This document shows, piece after piece, positions 1 through 10,647 of a DNA stretch of 64,000 nt; positions within the stretch are counted from its first letter, which is position 1; each line of letters opens with the position of its first letter. The position numbers and the translations under genes are program-made. This DNA is from Carya illinoinensis (taxonomy: Eukaryota > Streptophyta > Magnoliopsida > Fagales > Juglandaceae). The DNA is taken from positions 8,731,501 to 8,795,500 of the forward strand of contig NC_056766.1 of the NCBI RefSeq assembly GCF_018687715.1, in the 5' to 3' direction. The notes under the pieces were generated by a model. The model did no database searches, was not told the DNA's origin, and saw nothing but the letters and a program-made list of their open reading frames with translations.

Positions 1-3000
1 ATCAGTAGTAGAAACATGCAGATCACGCAAGAGATGTTCTAACCATAAAACCTCAGCAGCAGTGGAAGCAAGAGCACGATACTTAGATTCACAGCTAGAA
101 CGTGAGACCGTGGGTTACTTCTTGGCACTCCAAGAGACAAGATTGTCACCGAGATAGATGGAGTAGCCTGAAGTAGATCGTCGAGTATCAGGGCAGCCGG
201 CCCAATCAGCATCAGAGTAGGCAGTAATGCTAGCAGAAGAAGAGGCAATGAAGGATAAGCCAAAGTGAAGAGTGCCCTTAACATACCGAAGAATGCGTTT
301 CACAGCCTGGAAATGGACGTCAGTGGGAGCATGCAAATATTGACTGACCGAGTTGACGGAATGAGCAAGGTCAGGACGAGTGATGGTCAAATATTGCAAG
401 GCACCAACAAGAGAGCGGTAAAGGGTGACATCCGCAAACGAGGAACCATTAGAGGAAAGGCGTTGGGCAACAACCATAGGAGTGGTTACTAGTTTGCAAT
501 CAAGAAGCTGGGCACGCGCAAGAATGTCACGGGCATACTTGGTCTGATTGAGAAAGAGGCCTGCCGAGGTAGAGGTGACTTCAAGACCAAGAAAGTAGCT
601 GAGAGAGCCTAAATCCTTGGTGGCAAATTCTGATTGAAGCTGCCTAATGAAACTGCCGAGAAGAGAGGTACTGTTGCCAATGAGTATAATATCATCAACA
701 TAAAGTAAGAGATAAATGAGATGCTGCTGGCGCTGAAGAACAAATAAGGAAGTGTCAGCACGACTGCAAGTAAAACCAAGTCTAAAAAGAAATGAGTTGA
801 ACTGCTGGAACCAAGCACGCGGGGCCTGCTTTAGACCATAAAGAGCCTTTTTGAGCTTGCAGACATGATGAGGAAAGCGGGGATCAACATAGCCAGGAGG
901 CTGCTCCATATAGACATGTTCGTCCAAAATGCCATTAAGAAAAGCATTTTTAACATCAAGTTGGCGAAGAGGCCAACCATGAGTGACTGCCAGAGAGAGC
1001 ACCACACGAACAGTGGAGGCTTTGACTATTGGACTGAAGGTGGCAGTGTAATCAAGACCAGGTAGTTGAGTGTAGCTTTTGGCAACAAGACGGGCCTTGA
1101 GTCGGTCAATGGATCCGTTGGATAGATACTTGGTGCGAAAGACCCATTTGGAACCCACAATATTCGTGTTGGGAGGCCGAGGAACAAGATCCCAGGTGCA
1201 GTTGTCACGAAGAGCATTGATTTCATCATCCATAGCAGCCAGCCAGGCAGGATTTTTGGCGGCGGACTTGAAACCACGCGGCTCAGATGTAGTGAGAAGC
1301 GCATATAAGAGACTTGAGACATGATGGCTGAGATAAGCAGGGTACCGAGGTCGAAAAATGCCAGCTTTAGCCCGAGTGACCATTGGGTGGGAGGATGGAG
1401 CAACAGGCTGAGCAGGAGGAGCTGGAGCTTCGGAAGACAATTGAGTTGGAGCGGGAGAGGCAGGAGCTGGAGCGTCGGAATGCTCGGTAGGGACTTGCAC
1501 ATGCTCAAGTAAAGAGTCAGGACAGAGACGACATGCATAAGACCCAGACCGAGAATGAGGCTTAGATAGTGGAATTGAAGGTAATGGGGCTTTAGGTAAG
1601 GGGGGGTCATGGGCGTGCATGGGTTCAGTAAAACTAGAGAAATCTAAGAATGCGGGAGGCTGTACAGTAGAGGTGGGTATTAAGGGAAAATTGTGTTCAT
1701 CAAATTTGGCATGGTGTGTGATATAGATCCTGGAGGTGAGAGGATCCAGACAGCGAAATCCTTTATAAGAGGGATTGTAGCCCAAGAATATGCAAGGAAT
1801 GCTGCGTGGAGAAAATTTGTTAGTGGCATAGTCACGTAAACATGGATAAACTCTACAGCCAAAGGGATGAAAATTGGTATAAAGAGGAGCTTTACCATGT
1901 AAGATCTCAAAGGGAGAAAGACCGCCAAGAAGTGTGGTAGGCAACCGATTGATGATATAAGTTGCGGTACTAAAAGCGTCAACCCAATAATGAGTGGGTA
2001 CTTGTGAATGAAATAGGAGTGCAAGACCCATTTCAGTCACGTGGCGATGCTTGCGCTCAGCGCGTCCATTTTGGGAATGAGTGTAGGGACAAGACATTTG
2101 ATGATGAATGCCTGAGGAGCGGAGTTGAGATTGAAAACGATTGCTGCAAAACTCAGCACCACCATCACTCTGAAAAATTTTAATTTTGCAAGAATATTGA
2201 TTTTCCACAAAGGACTGAAATTGAAGAAAAATATCAACAAAATCAAATTTAACTTTCATGGGATAGAGCCATGTAAAACGAGAGTGATCATCAACAAAAA
2301 TTACGTAATAAGTGAAGCCCATTTTGGATTTAATAGGGGCCAGTCCCCATATATCACAGTGAACAAGACCCAAAATGGAGGTGGACCTAGTATCATTAGT
2401 GGAAAAAGGAAGCTTATGACTTTTAGCAAATTGACATGTAGCACAAATAGCAGGAGTAGGCAAAAGAGAAGTAAGAGATAACTGTCCTATTTTAGTCAAT
2501 AAAGAAATGATAGAATGGTTAACATGACCAAGACGCGCATGCCATAAGTCATATGAAGCTGTAAGAACAGATTTATTGAGGACAGAAATGAAAGCATCAT
2601 TGCCTCGCTCTAATACGTAGAGACCGCCATCACGTCTTCCGGTTGCCACCACCTTTCTTGTGATCTTGTTCTGAATAACAAAGGAAGAGTCAGTAAAAAT
2701 AACTTGGAGAGGAAAGTCGAAAGTCAATTTACTAATGGATAAAAGGTTCTTTGTGAGATGAGGGACCAATAAAACGTCAAGTAATTTTAAATTTGAAGAG
2801 GGTGTAGAGGTACCCGTATGGGTGATGGGTAGGGAAGCCCCATTGCCTACAATAACTCTATCCTTACCAACATATTGCTCGGAGTTGTCGAGTGCAGTCG
2901 AATCTGGGGTCATGTGAGCTGAGGCACCCGTGTCAAGGTACCAATCGGAGCTAGAGGGGCTGTCGGAAAGAGAGCAACCACTCTGAAAGGCTTCAGCGAG

Positions 3001-3887
3001 TTGCGCCGATGGCTCCGCACGATCATCTCGATTCCTACATCGATCAGTAGTGTGTCCCTCATTTTTGCAGATTTGACAGTGGGGGTTGTAGGGACGTCGA
3101 GAGCGATTATTCCCATAGGAATGACCAACTGAGTGGGTAGAGGAAGAGCCACCCGAGCTGCCATTTGAACCACCCCTGGAGCGACGATTTCCTGTAGAAC
3201 GTGACTGACCACCACGACTTGTACCACGGGTTGCTGTGAAAGCTGCAGAAGAGAGACTGTGAGTTTCAAGGGATTTTTGAAATAAATCAAAGCTTTCGGC
3301 GAGTGGGACTAGATCGTGAAAGGAGGGCAGAGGTGTAAGAGCCATCTGCGTTGAGGAAAATCCAGCAAACTCAGTGTCGAGAGCACGGAGAAACCAGTGA
3401 GATTTGTCAACTTCATCAATAGGTCGTCCAATGGCCATTAACTGATCACAGAGGCCTTTGAATGCATGGGCAAAGTCAGTCACAGAGCGGGTTCCTTTCT
3501 TCATAAGCTGCAGTTCATCTTTGAGTCATAGCTCCCGAGTTTTTGAACCATGGCTGAACGTACGTTCGAGTGCGACCCATAGTCCCGAGATGTTGTATGG
3601 CCAACAGCAACAGCCATAGCTTCTTCCGAAAGAGAGGACAACAGCAGGCTCAGGATCTTTTGATCTTTGAGTTTCCATTCAAGGAATTTGGGATTGGGAG
3701 TAGAAGTGCCGTCGGTGGGGTTGGGCAAAGTTGCAGATGGTTTTTGAAGAGAACCATCAACAAAATCGAGACAGCCTTGGCATTCAAGAAGAGGCACGAG
3801 TTGGCTTTTCCAGAGCAGAAAATTTGTGGTTGAGAGCTTAATGGTGACCATGTGAACCATGGTATTGAAGGAAAGAGGCTCGGCCAT
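1..3887 (-). pseudogene. Copia gag-pol polyprotein, nearly intact
   Basis: The start at 3887 opens the usual gag N-terminus. A frameshift lies near 3580 in gag. An in-frame TGA at 3526-3528, probably from CGA, precedes a 1129-codon open stretch (3504 to 115). In order it shows a CX2CX4HX4C knuckle (CQICKNEGHTTDRC), protease DTGA, the pre-integrase HARLGH motif, integrase D, D and E positions (DIWG, SDGGAEF, ERKHRH), RT with YVDD, and the first RNase H block (YSDADWAG). A TAA at 115-117 replaces a codon just after SWSAKK, and recognisable RNase H sequence continues past it to base 1. The product would be processed into virus-like particle and integration proteins. The copy is probably dead as a single polyprotein. 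Confidence 0.93.
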
Positions 3888-3934
3888 GAGGAAGAAGAAA
3901 AAAAAAAAAAAAATTCGAAATCCAACCTAGGGGT

Positions 3935-3946
3935 CTACTGATACCA
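3935..3946 (-). other. Copia primer-binding site
   Basis: The minus strand reads TGGTATCAGTAGACC immediately after the LTR end. It resembles the initiator-Met tRNA complement TGGTATCAGAGC used by plant copia elements, with divergence after the first nine bases. The adjacent LTR terminus ends in TTCTCA. Confidence 0.75.
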
Positions 3947-4440
3947 TGAGAATGTTATGAAAACCACCACACTTGAGGTGGAGACCGTATATTCATTTAT
4001 ATAGAAACCGTATACATGTATAGCTCTACATGAGAAGGAAAGAATCATAGCATAAATGTAATAGATTACATTACTACAATTAAGGGTCAACTACTACAAG
4101 TAAGGGACAATGGCGAAGAATCAGGAGGGGATTCTGGAGAATCCTCAACAGCGACGTAAGGCGTCCAACGGAAAAATAGAAATCGCAGAAGAGAGAGAGA
4201 CATGGGGCTGTTGGTTTGTTTGCAGAGAGAGGAAAAACTGAAAAAGAAGTCGGGGGTTGTAATGCGCAAGGGGGATTGGGGGAAGAAAAGAATAATGGGC
4301 TTATGGCTTAACCCACAAAAAAACCGTTTGCTGCTCTTGATTTTCTTTTTTACTTGTGGGCTGGGTTTGGATTTCTGCCAGTCATTACGTACTTTGCTGT
4401 TATTGTCTTACATAGAGTTCGACTTTAGCTAGCAAAGGAG
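3947..4440 (-). repeat. 5' LTR of the copia element, outer end unresolved
   Basis: The inner end is fixed at 3947, where the minus strand reads ...TTCTCA against the primer-binding site. A TATA-like CTATATAAAT on the minus strand (3995-4004) suits an LTR promoter. The partner LTR is outside the window, so the outer boundary is a guess. I place it before the start of the tandem duplication near 4463. Confidence 0.5.
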
Positions 4441-4462
4441 GTTAATACTAGGATTTTGAGAG

Positions 4463-6906
4463 GGCAGGTGCTATTACATATGCCATAAGGCGTAAAATAA
4501 TTAGGGTTTTTGTGTAGTTGTTTTGATTCGACTGGTTGCATATGGTAATAGATTGTAGAGAAATGATTGGTACAAGTTTCAATTGAATAAGTCTCGCACA
4601 AGCCTTTGTAAAAATGTAAACTAAACCTTGAAAATGTGTAAAAAAAATTATGAGTTTTAATGTGACTCACTTTTTTATAAATGGTTTGTACAAGATTTGT
4701 CTATTTAATGCTTGTACCAAACATTACTCTAAATGGTAATTGGCCTAGCATTTAAGTACATGCATGGTAATTGCAACCTTCACTATGCCTCAATTAAATG
4801 AATAAGTTGTTGCTTCTCGGCCACCATGCCAATAGAATGGCCATCTAAGGCAAGTTTATGAATCAGTTCAAGGGTTGAGTTGCTTGCAAAAGACACATTA
4901 GCATGCACTAAAACGACATAACTACTCAAAATTGGAGCAAGTTCTTTCTACTTGCTTGAAGCAGATTGATATTCATTTAGCATATATAAAATATGGACTG
5001 TTTTAATCATTTCACCTGATACTTAAAAAAACTTCCGATACTCCAATTTCTAGTGAGAGAGAACCCGATGATTGAGGTATGTTGGAATAATTTTTATGAA
5101 GTGATTAATATGTGTGAGTCTCTCTCTCTCGATCTCTCTCTCTCTCATGTCTGGCTAGCTAATTTCTTTTTCATTTTCTTCCAGCCTTCGAACCATTTTA
5201 GCCTCTAGAATTTCACAATGGTTGATACGATTGTGAGTTATGAACTTTTGATTACTTTTATTTTTAACCAAAATGACCTTTCTTTTTAACCATGACAAGG
5301 AAGGTTCCATTGTTATAGTGATAAGTCTTGGTGAGTTGGAGATATATATATATATATTATAGGATCAAGTACAAAATTAGTACTTAATTATTCACTTTTT
5401 TCTTATTTTTTTTTTAATTCATACTATAGTACTCTTCATGAACTTTTGTAACGTTGATAATTGAGAATAAAAGACATACATACAATTAAGTATATCTATC
5501 AATCTCTCTTTAGAAAACAAACGGGGATTGTCCAGTGGCATACTAATGCTGATGTTCATTGTAAAAAAAGGATGCTTATATAGCATGCATGTACGTATTA
5601 ATTCCTTTTATTCTCATGTATTAATCATGTTAAGAAAAAAGAAAAATGTGCCTCAACGTCGATAATATGTCATTGGATGTACGTCATCAGATTGCAATAT
5701 TAACAGTCACCTCTACCATGATGTCATTTGATTTGAAAATTGATTCTTTGAGAAGAAATTAGAGACTCCCAAGACTTACTTGTCACGACTTTTCCTTGAG
5801 AAATGGGTTAACATGATAATCTAGTCAAAGTAGTTGAAACATTATCTGTAGTACGGAAAATAGTAGCTTTCAAAACCTTAATGATCGTCATCATGAGTTG
5901 TCCACATTGATCAACTCGAAGAATTCTTTGCTGAGATTTAACTACTGGTGGAATTATTGAATTATTTGCAGCTCCTTTTCTTTTTCAAGTTTTTTTTTTC
6001 TTATTTTTATAATTCTTTTTATTATAGATAAATATAGATTTCACACGATATCAAAACAGAAATCCCAAACTTTAAACTATTTAATTTTTTAAAACAAGTA
6101 GTGATCTCGCATTTCTTACATTAATACATAGTACTTCGAATTAGCTAGTCCCGATACATAAATAATTATGCTTTCTCTTGAGGTGTTATATAGCTTCAAA
6201 TAAATTATATAAGAATTTTCTTTCTACGAGAATTTAGAAGAAATGAGTTTGTACATTTGATTCTCAGTCGTGGCAATATTTGTGAAATGTCTTTACGTGG
6301 CCGTAGAACTTTTCAAACTTGTATACATACATACAATACATACAAAGAAATTTAGGCGTGTCAGGAGGCGTCAATTGCGGTCGTTATATTCACAGTTCAC
6401 ATTTAGACAAACCTTAATAAACAGTTAGAATTTGACTATATTACGTAAATATCTCCAGCTTAGACTTCGTCATGACTATCCCTAAATTAACGATGATAAT
6501 GTAAAATTTGCTTCCAAAATCTTTAGCACTTTAAAACATATATTAATTAATCTTTTTAACCAAATTTCCAAAACCGCCACTGACCTTCTTTTCGTTTCTC
6601 TTCATTTTTCTCCAAGCTAGCCTACTAACATTCAATATTCTTTCCCTCAGTTTTAAGTATATCCACAAGCAACCACATCCTATTCATTCCGAACGACATC
6701 TTATAGTAGTAGTTGCCCAAGCCTCTGATACAATGGATTCGCCAGTTTTGTTCCTTCTAATATCTTTGTCATTTACTCTCATGTTCTCATCTTCAAGCCT
6801 GGATACCATTCATGAAGACACATCACTCTCAATTGAGAAATTGGAAGACATTCTATGGAGTTTTCTCTGCTGGCTTTTATTCCGTGGGTGATAATGCCTA
6901 TTGCTA
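4463..6906 (+). repeat. Tandem duplication copy A: kinase upstream region and gene start
   Basis: The sequence starting GCAGGTGCTATTACATATGC near 4464 recurs at 6907, directly after a kinase gene fragment. The stretch from about 5436 to 6906 matches 20858-22374 almost base for base, including the kinase leader. The simplest reading is one direct tandem duplication of about 2.44 kb, joined at a GC microhomology at 6907. Copy A retains about 430 bp (roughly 5005-5436) absent from copy B. It includes a CT-rich run near 5118-5146 and an AT run near 5341. Confidence 0.9.
6733..6906 (+). pseudogene. Truncated 5' end of the S-domain receptor kinase gene
   Basis: This is a duplicate of the first ~175 coding bases of the kinase at 22187, with the same ATG context and the same signal peptide (MDSPVLFLLISLSF...). 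An 11-bp deletion at about 6854 shifts the frame, giving a stop (TGA, 6889-6891) after 52 codons. The homology breaks off at 6906, where copy B of the duplication begins. If transcribed from the copied promoter it could yield only a short signal-peptide-bearing polypeptide. It has no lectin, EGF, PAN or kinase domain and is best called a pseudogene. Confidence 0.92.
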
Positions 6907-7441
6907 TGCAGGTGCTATTACATATGCCATTAGGTGTAAAATAATTAGGGTTTTTGTGTAGTTGTTTTGATTCGACTGATTGCATATGGTAATAGATTGT
7001 AGAGAAATGATTGGTATAAGTTTCAATTAAATAAGTCTCGCGCAGGCTTTTGTAAAAATATAAACCAAACATTAAAAATGTGTAAAAATTATTATTATTA
7101 TTATTTTTTTAATGTGACTCATTTTTTTATAAAGGGTTTGTATAAGATTTGTCTATTTAATGTGTGTACCAATTAAACATTACTCTAGATTGTAATTGGC
7201 CTAGCATTTAAGTACATGCATGGTAGTTGCAACCTTCACCATGCCCCAATTAAATGAATAAATTGTTACTTCTCGGACACCATGCCAATAGAATGGCCAT
7301 CTAAGGCAAGTTTATGAATAAGTTCAAGGGTTGAGTTGCTAGCAAAAACACGTTAGCATGCACTAAAGCGACATAACTACTAAAATTGGAGCAAGTTCTT
7401 TCTACTCGCTTGAAGCAGATTGATATCCATTTAGCATAAAA
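6907..7441 (+). repeat. Tandem duplication copy B, left part
   Basis: It matches 4464-4990 of copy A closely (small indels, substitutions, an extra ATT run near 7089). It ends in GCATAAAA at the gypsy insertion. The right part of copy B resumes at 20838 with TAAAATATGGACTG, which corresponds to copy A near 4987. Confidence 0.9.
7437..7441 (+). repeat. Target-site duplication, left copy (TAAAA)
   Basis: TAAAA here and at 20838-20842 exactly flank the TGTGACGCC...TGTTACA element. A 5-bp duplication is the norm for LTR retrotransposons. It proves that the two gypsy LTRs belong to a single insertion. Confidence 0.93.
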
Positions 7442-10400
7442 TGTGACGCCCCCCAATTCCGTTTGGGATCGGACGGACATTTGAAACGTCGAGACATGCA
7501 ACACAAGGTTACCTGCCCCCGTTCATGACATATAAGATGCAATATTCCTAACATGCATCTAACATTATGCATTATTTGCAGCGGATAATTTTTTTTTCTT
7601 TAGCAAAACTATGCACCAAACTGAAAATATCCCAAATACTTAAAACATACTTCATATATAAAAATCTATTGAATAACTAAGATCACAGCACTAGTCCAAA
7701 ATAGTTATGATCCAAAAGTACTGGAGAGCAACTCTATCGTACAAGTAGTAATTTAACTACTATATTAACATTAACGACGCACCGTCGTTCAGTCGACTGA
7801 GTCTAGTTGGTCAGCTCCTGATCCTCCTTCAGGTCCTGTAACAAGATCTACCATTCGGGGGAAATGGTAGTTGGGACTACCACAGTGAGATATAATTACA
7901 AATCTCAGCAAGTTAACAAAAAAAACTTCCACACAGGCTAATGATGCATGGATGACAATAAAAGCATAAATGCATAATCAAATTCATAAATAATTAAAGC
8001 ATAACTTATCGTACAACATAACATAATTGACATAACTTAAATTGAAACATGAACTGAACTTGACTTGATATGAATTTGATCTGAAACTTGACTTAGCATG
8101 AACTTGTTCTGAAACTTGAATTAACATGAAAAATACATACTCCACAGTTATTGTGGCCCCATGTATTCTACGTGTAAATACATACTCCACAGTTGTTGTA
8201 GCCCCATGTATTCTACGCAAACTTGACTTAACATGAAAAATACATACTCCACAGTTGTTGTGGCCCCATGTATTCTACGTGTAAATACATACTCCACAGT
8301 TGTTGTGGCCCCATGTATTCTACACAAACTGAATGTACTCAAGATGAAATGTGACTGGAATACAAAAGGACTAAAGCCCTGACGTAACATAACGTGACTC
8401 GAACATAACTTGAAATATATGACCAACTTGAGATAGAAACATTTCGTAACATGGCATATCATATAACAGACAACATATTTAACATGACATACTTGTAATG
8501 TATAGTAATACATGACAGAATATATTATGTAACAGATAAAAATTTGATGACAGAATAAATTCTATATAATAGACAATTACGTAATAACTTGGCATGGCAT
8601 GACATATATGATAACATACATACATACACTGTAGTTCTTTTACTTAGCACACATACACAATAGACTGCTAGTAAGTTAAAAGCTAAACTTACTTTGATCT
8701 CCGCGTTTCTTATAAAACTTCAAGTGCGATCACAAGGAACTGTAATTAGTGATTCTAAAAGTTAGAACTAAATCCTAATAATTTGAAGTATGGAAAATAC
8801 TAACTTAAAGAGTAAAATTTTCATTTTACTCTCTACATGTGGGAAAATGACCGTTTTACCCATAACTTAAAGATTTTGCATACTAACTCCAAAAGTTTCC
8901 AAAATTTACATTCCTCATGTAAATTTTGTCCTAAACTTAAATATCAACTCAGAAAAATTTAAAACAAAACACAACTATGAAGAACACACTATGGCTGAAA
9001 CATCTATAGGCCATTTCCCTTGATTTTTGTTGCAATTCCTTCCAATTTCAAAACTCATGCTTAAACCAAAATTTTACAACAAACATCTTCCAATCCTAAG
9101 TTCAAAACCATACTTAAAACATCCATTTAGAAAAAGCTAATAATTAACATCAAACTTTTTTTTGTAAAAAGATCCAAGCACTTGAATCACAAGTTTTGAC
9201 CTTAAATCAAAACATCTTCAAGAATTTCAAAAATCAAATCTTACTTCTAACATATTCATAATATCATCCTAACATCAACCATGCTTTAAATCATCAAACT
9301 AAAGTCACCAAAATCACAAAATAACATTTGGAGTTTTTGGTTTTACACTTAGTCCAAAAACATAAACTTTTTCCTCAACATGTATATAAGATACTTAGGA
9401 TCCTCCAATAAAATTATTAAAGTCATTAGAATAGGTTTAGACCACTAAAGAGTTAAACTTTCTCAAAACAGAAACTGTTTTTCTTCTTCCAGTTTCTATG
9501 TTTTTAAATCTAAGAAAATCTTTCATCAAAACCTTTAATCATGCAAAAATCCTCAACCAATAGTCACATATACATGTTAAAAATACTCCATAAAAATTTC
9601 GGGCCAATATCTATCCATTAGTTTGGTCAAAAACTCCAAACTATAACATATTCTCTAGTTTATCTCCTAGAATGACCTTTCTATAGTTTACACAATATTT
9701 GACTGACCAAATGATCTTTAAATTGGGCAAATAAGATATCCATGTAAACTAGACTAAAAAAGGAACAACTTGACTTTATGATAAAACACTTACAACAGCT
9801 TCGAAATGGGCGTGCAAAAGAACTCCTAAAAGCTGTCCGAGAGAGAGTGTTTGATAATCTTTTATTGGAAGATGTAATTGAAGATAAGTTCATGGGTGCT
9901 GGCTGGACATACTTATAGACGAGATAAGGGAGGTGATAAGGCTGGAGTTGAGAGTGAGTGTGGTTTTCTCCTACCCAAAATATCTATAAAAGATTATCTC
10001 AAAATATTATATCCAATAATGTCTACAAAAATCAGCTCAATATATTTTCCAAATGTGGAGTAGACTTGGAAGAGTAAGGTGGCTAAAATATTTCCATGTG
10101 TCCAAATAAAATTTTGCTAACCTAATTTGGATATTACACACTGTGATTTTGAAAAACGCTGCGCTTAGTACGTTTACCGAGCTTACTATTCACTCCAAAA
10201 ATAAACGTAACAAACTTAGTACTGAAAAATTCTAAATATTCAATTAAGCCTAGTGGAGTAGACTATAATGTATTTTGACATTTCTAACTATATCAAATAA
10301 TTAAAATCGCATTTTTAGCACCATAGTGAGGGATAACACTAACTATGTTGACATGCTAAAACCTATGCGATTAATCAATTTGTGTAAACTTACGAAGTTT

Positions 10401-10458
10401 TCACGAGATTCCTAAAGTCAATAGAAATTCCACAATTGAATTTCTAGCGGCTGTTACA
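7442..10458 (-). repeat. Gypsy 3' LTR, 3017 bp
   Basis: On the plus strand it begins TGTGACGCCC and ends GCGGCTGTTACA, next to the polypurine tract. From about 8335 onward it aligns with 18395-20837 with only scattered substitutions. Compared with the other LTR it lacks a ~246-bp block (present there at about 19427-19672) and the second copy of an 84-bp unit. The 5' LTR in turn lacks about 570 bp that are present here (about 7620-8187). The minus strand carries a TATA-like stretch near 9912-9922. Confidence 0.95.
8125..8325 (+). repeat. Four-copy short repeat inside the LTR
   Basis: Four copies of a unit built around AATACATACTCCACAGTT followed by GTGGCCCCATGTATTCTAC lie in direct orientation. 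They are spaced about 45-61 bp, with ACTTGACTTAACATGAA spacers between some. The unit is the site where the other LTR copy was rearranged and invaded (15577-15663 and 18335 onward). That fits recombination between repeat units. Confidence 0.88.
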
Positions 10459-10480
10459 ATCTCCCCTCCTAAAAAAAAGA
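10459..10480 (-). other. Polypurine tract of the gypsy element
   Basis: The minus strand shows a purine run ending AGGAGGGGAGAT directly before the LTR start TGTAACAGCC. This is where plus-strand synthesis of an LTR element is primed. Confidence 0.88.
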
Positions 10481-10647
10481 TTTCGTCCTCGAAATCGACA
10501 TAAGTAACAATTCAAAAGTTAAGGAAACACATATACTTTATTGATATTCGAACAAAGAAGTACAACGTCTGATATTGTCAATCCCGTACAAGTGAACCAC
10601 AAAGTATCAATTAAGCAAAAGCCCAAAACAACTCTGCAAGACTGAAT
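10481..10647. other. Gypsy 3' untranslated spacer
   Basis: This is a short spacer between the pol stop and the polypurine tract. I see no coding signal in it. Confidence 0.7.

Larger units (their letters stand above)
1..3946 (-). mobile_element. Ty1/copia LTR retrotransposon, internal region, cut by left edge
   Basis: Read on the minus strand, a primer-binding site is followed by gag, zinc knuckle, protease, integrase, reverse transcriptase and the start of RNase H. This is the copia order, with integrase before RT. The element runs off the left end of the window, so its 3' part and 3' LTR are not seen. The coding frame is long and mostly intact, which suggests a fairly young insertion, but it carries at least two nonsense codons and one frameshift. 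No target duplication can be checked because only one end is present. Confidence 0.95.

Noticed and set aside
1026..1610. 194-codon minus-strand frame inside the first copia element
   Set aside because: It overlaps the polyprotein in another frame and is leucine- and proline-rich without domain features. It is a shadow frame.
4463..7441. Possible second pair of LTRs, because GCAGGTGCTATT... occurs twice
   Set aside because: The copies lack TG...CA ends and target duplication. They continue into kinase gene sequence, so a tandem gene-region duplication fits.
8125..8325. Possible CRISPR-like array of repeats and spacers
   Set aside because: Units are irregular in spacing, the spacers are partly repeated, and the context is a plant LTR.
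7984..8513. Repetitive frames with RRIHGATTTVEYVF-like units on the minus strand
   Set aside because: They are translations of the short non-coding LTR repeat at 8125-8325.
9681..9893. 70-codon frame kept in both gypsy LTRs (also 19975-20187)
   Set aside because: Conservation is explained by LTR identity at insertion. It matches no known family and is too short to support on its own.
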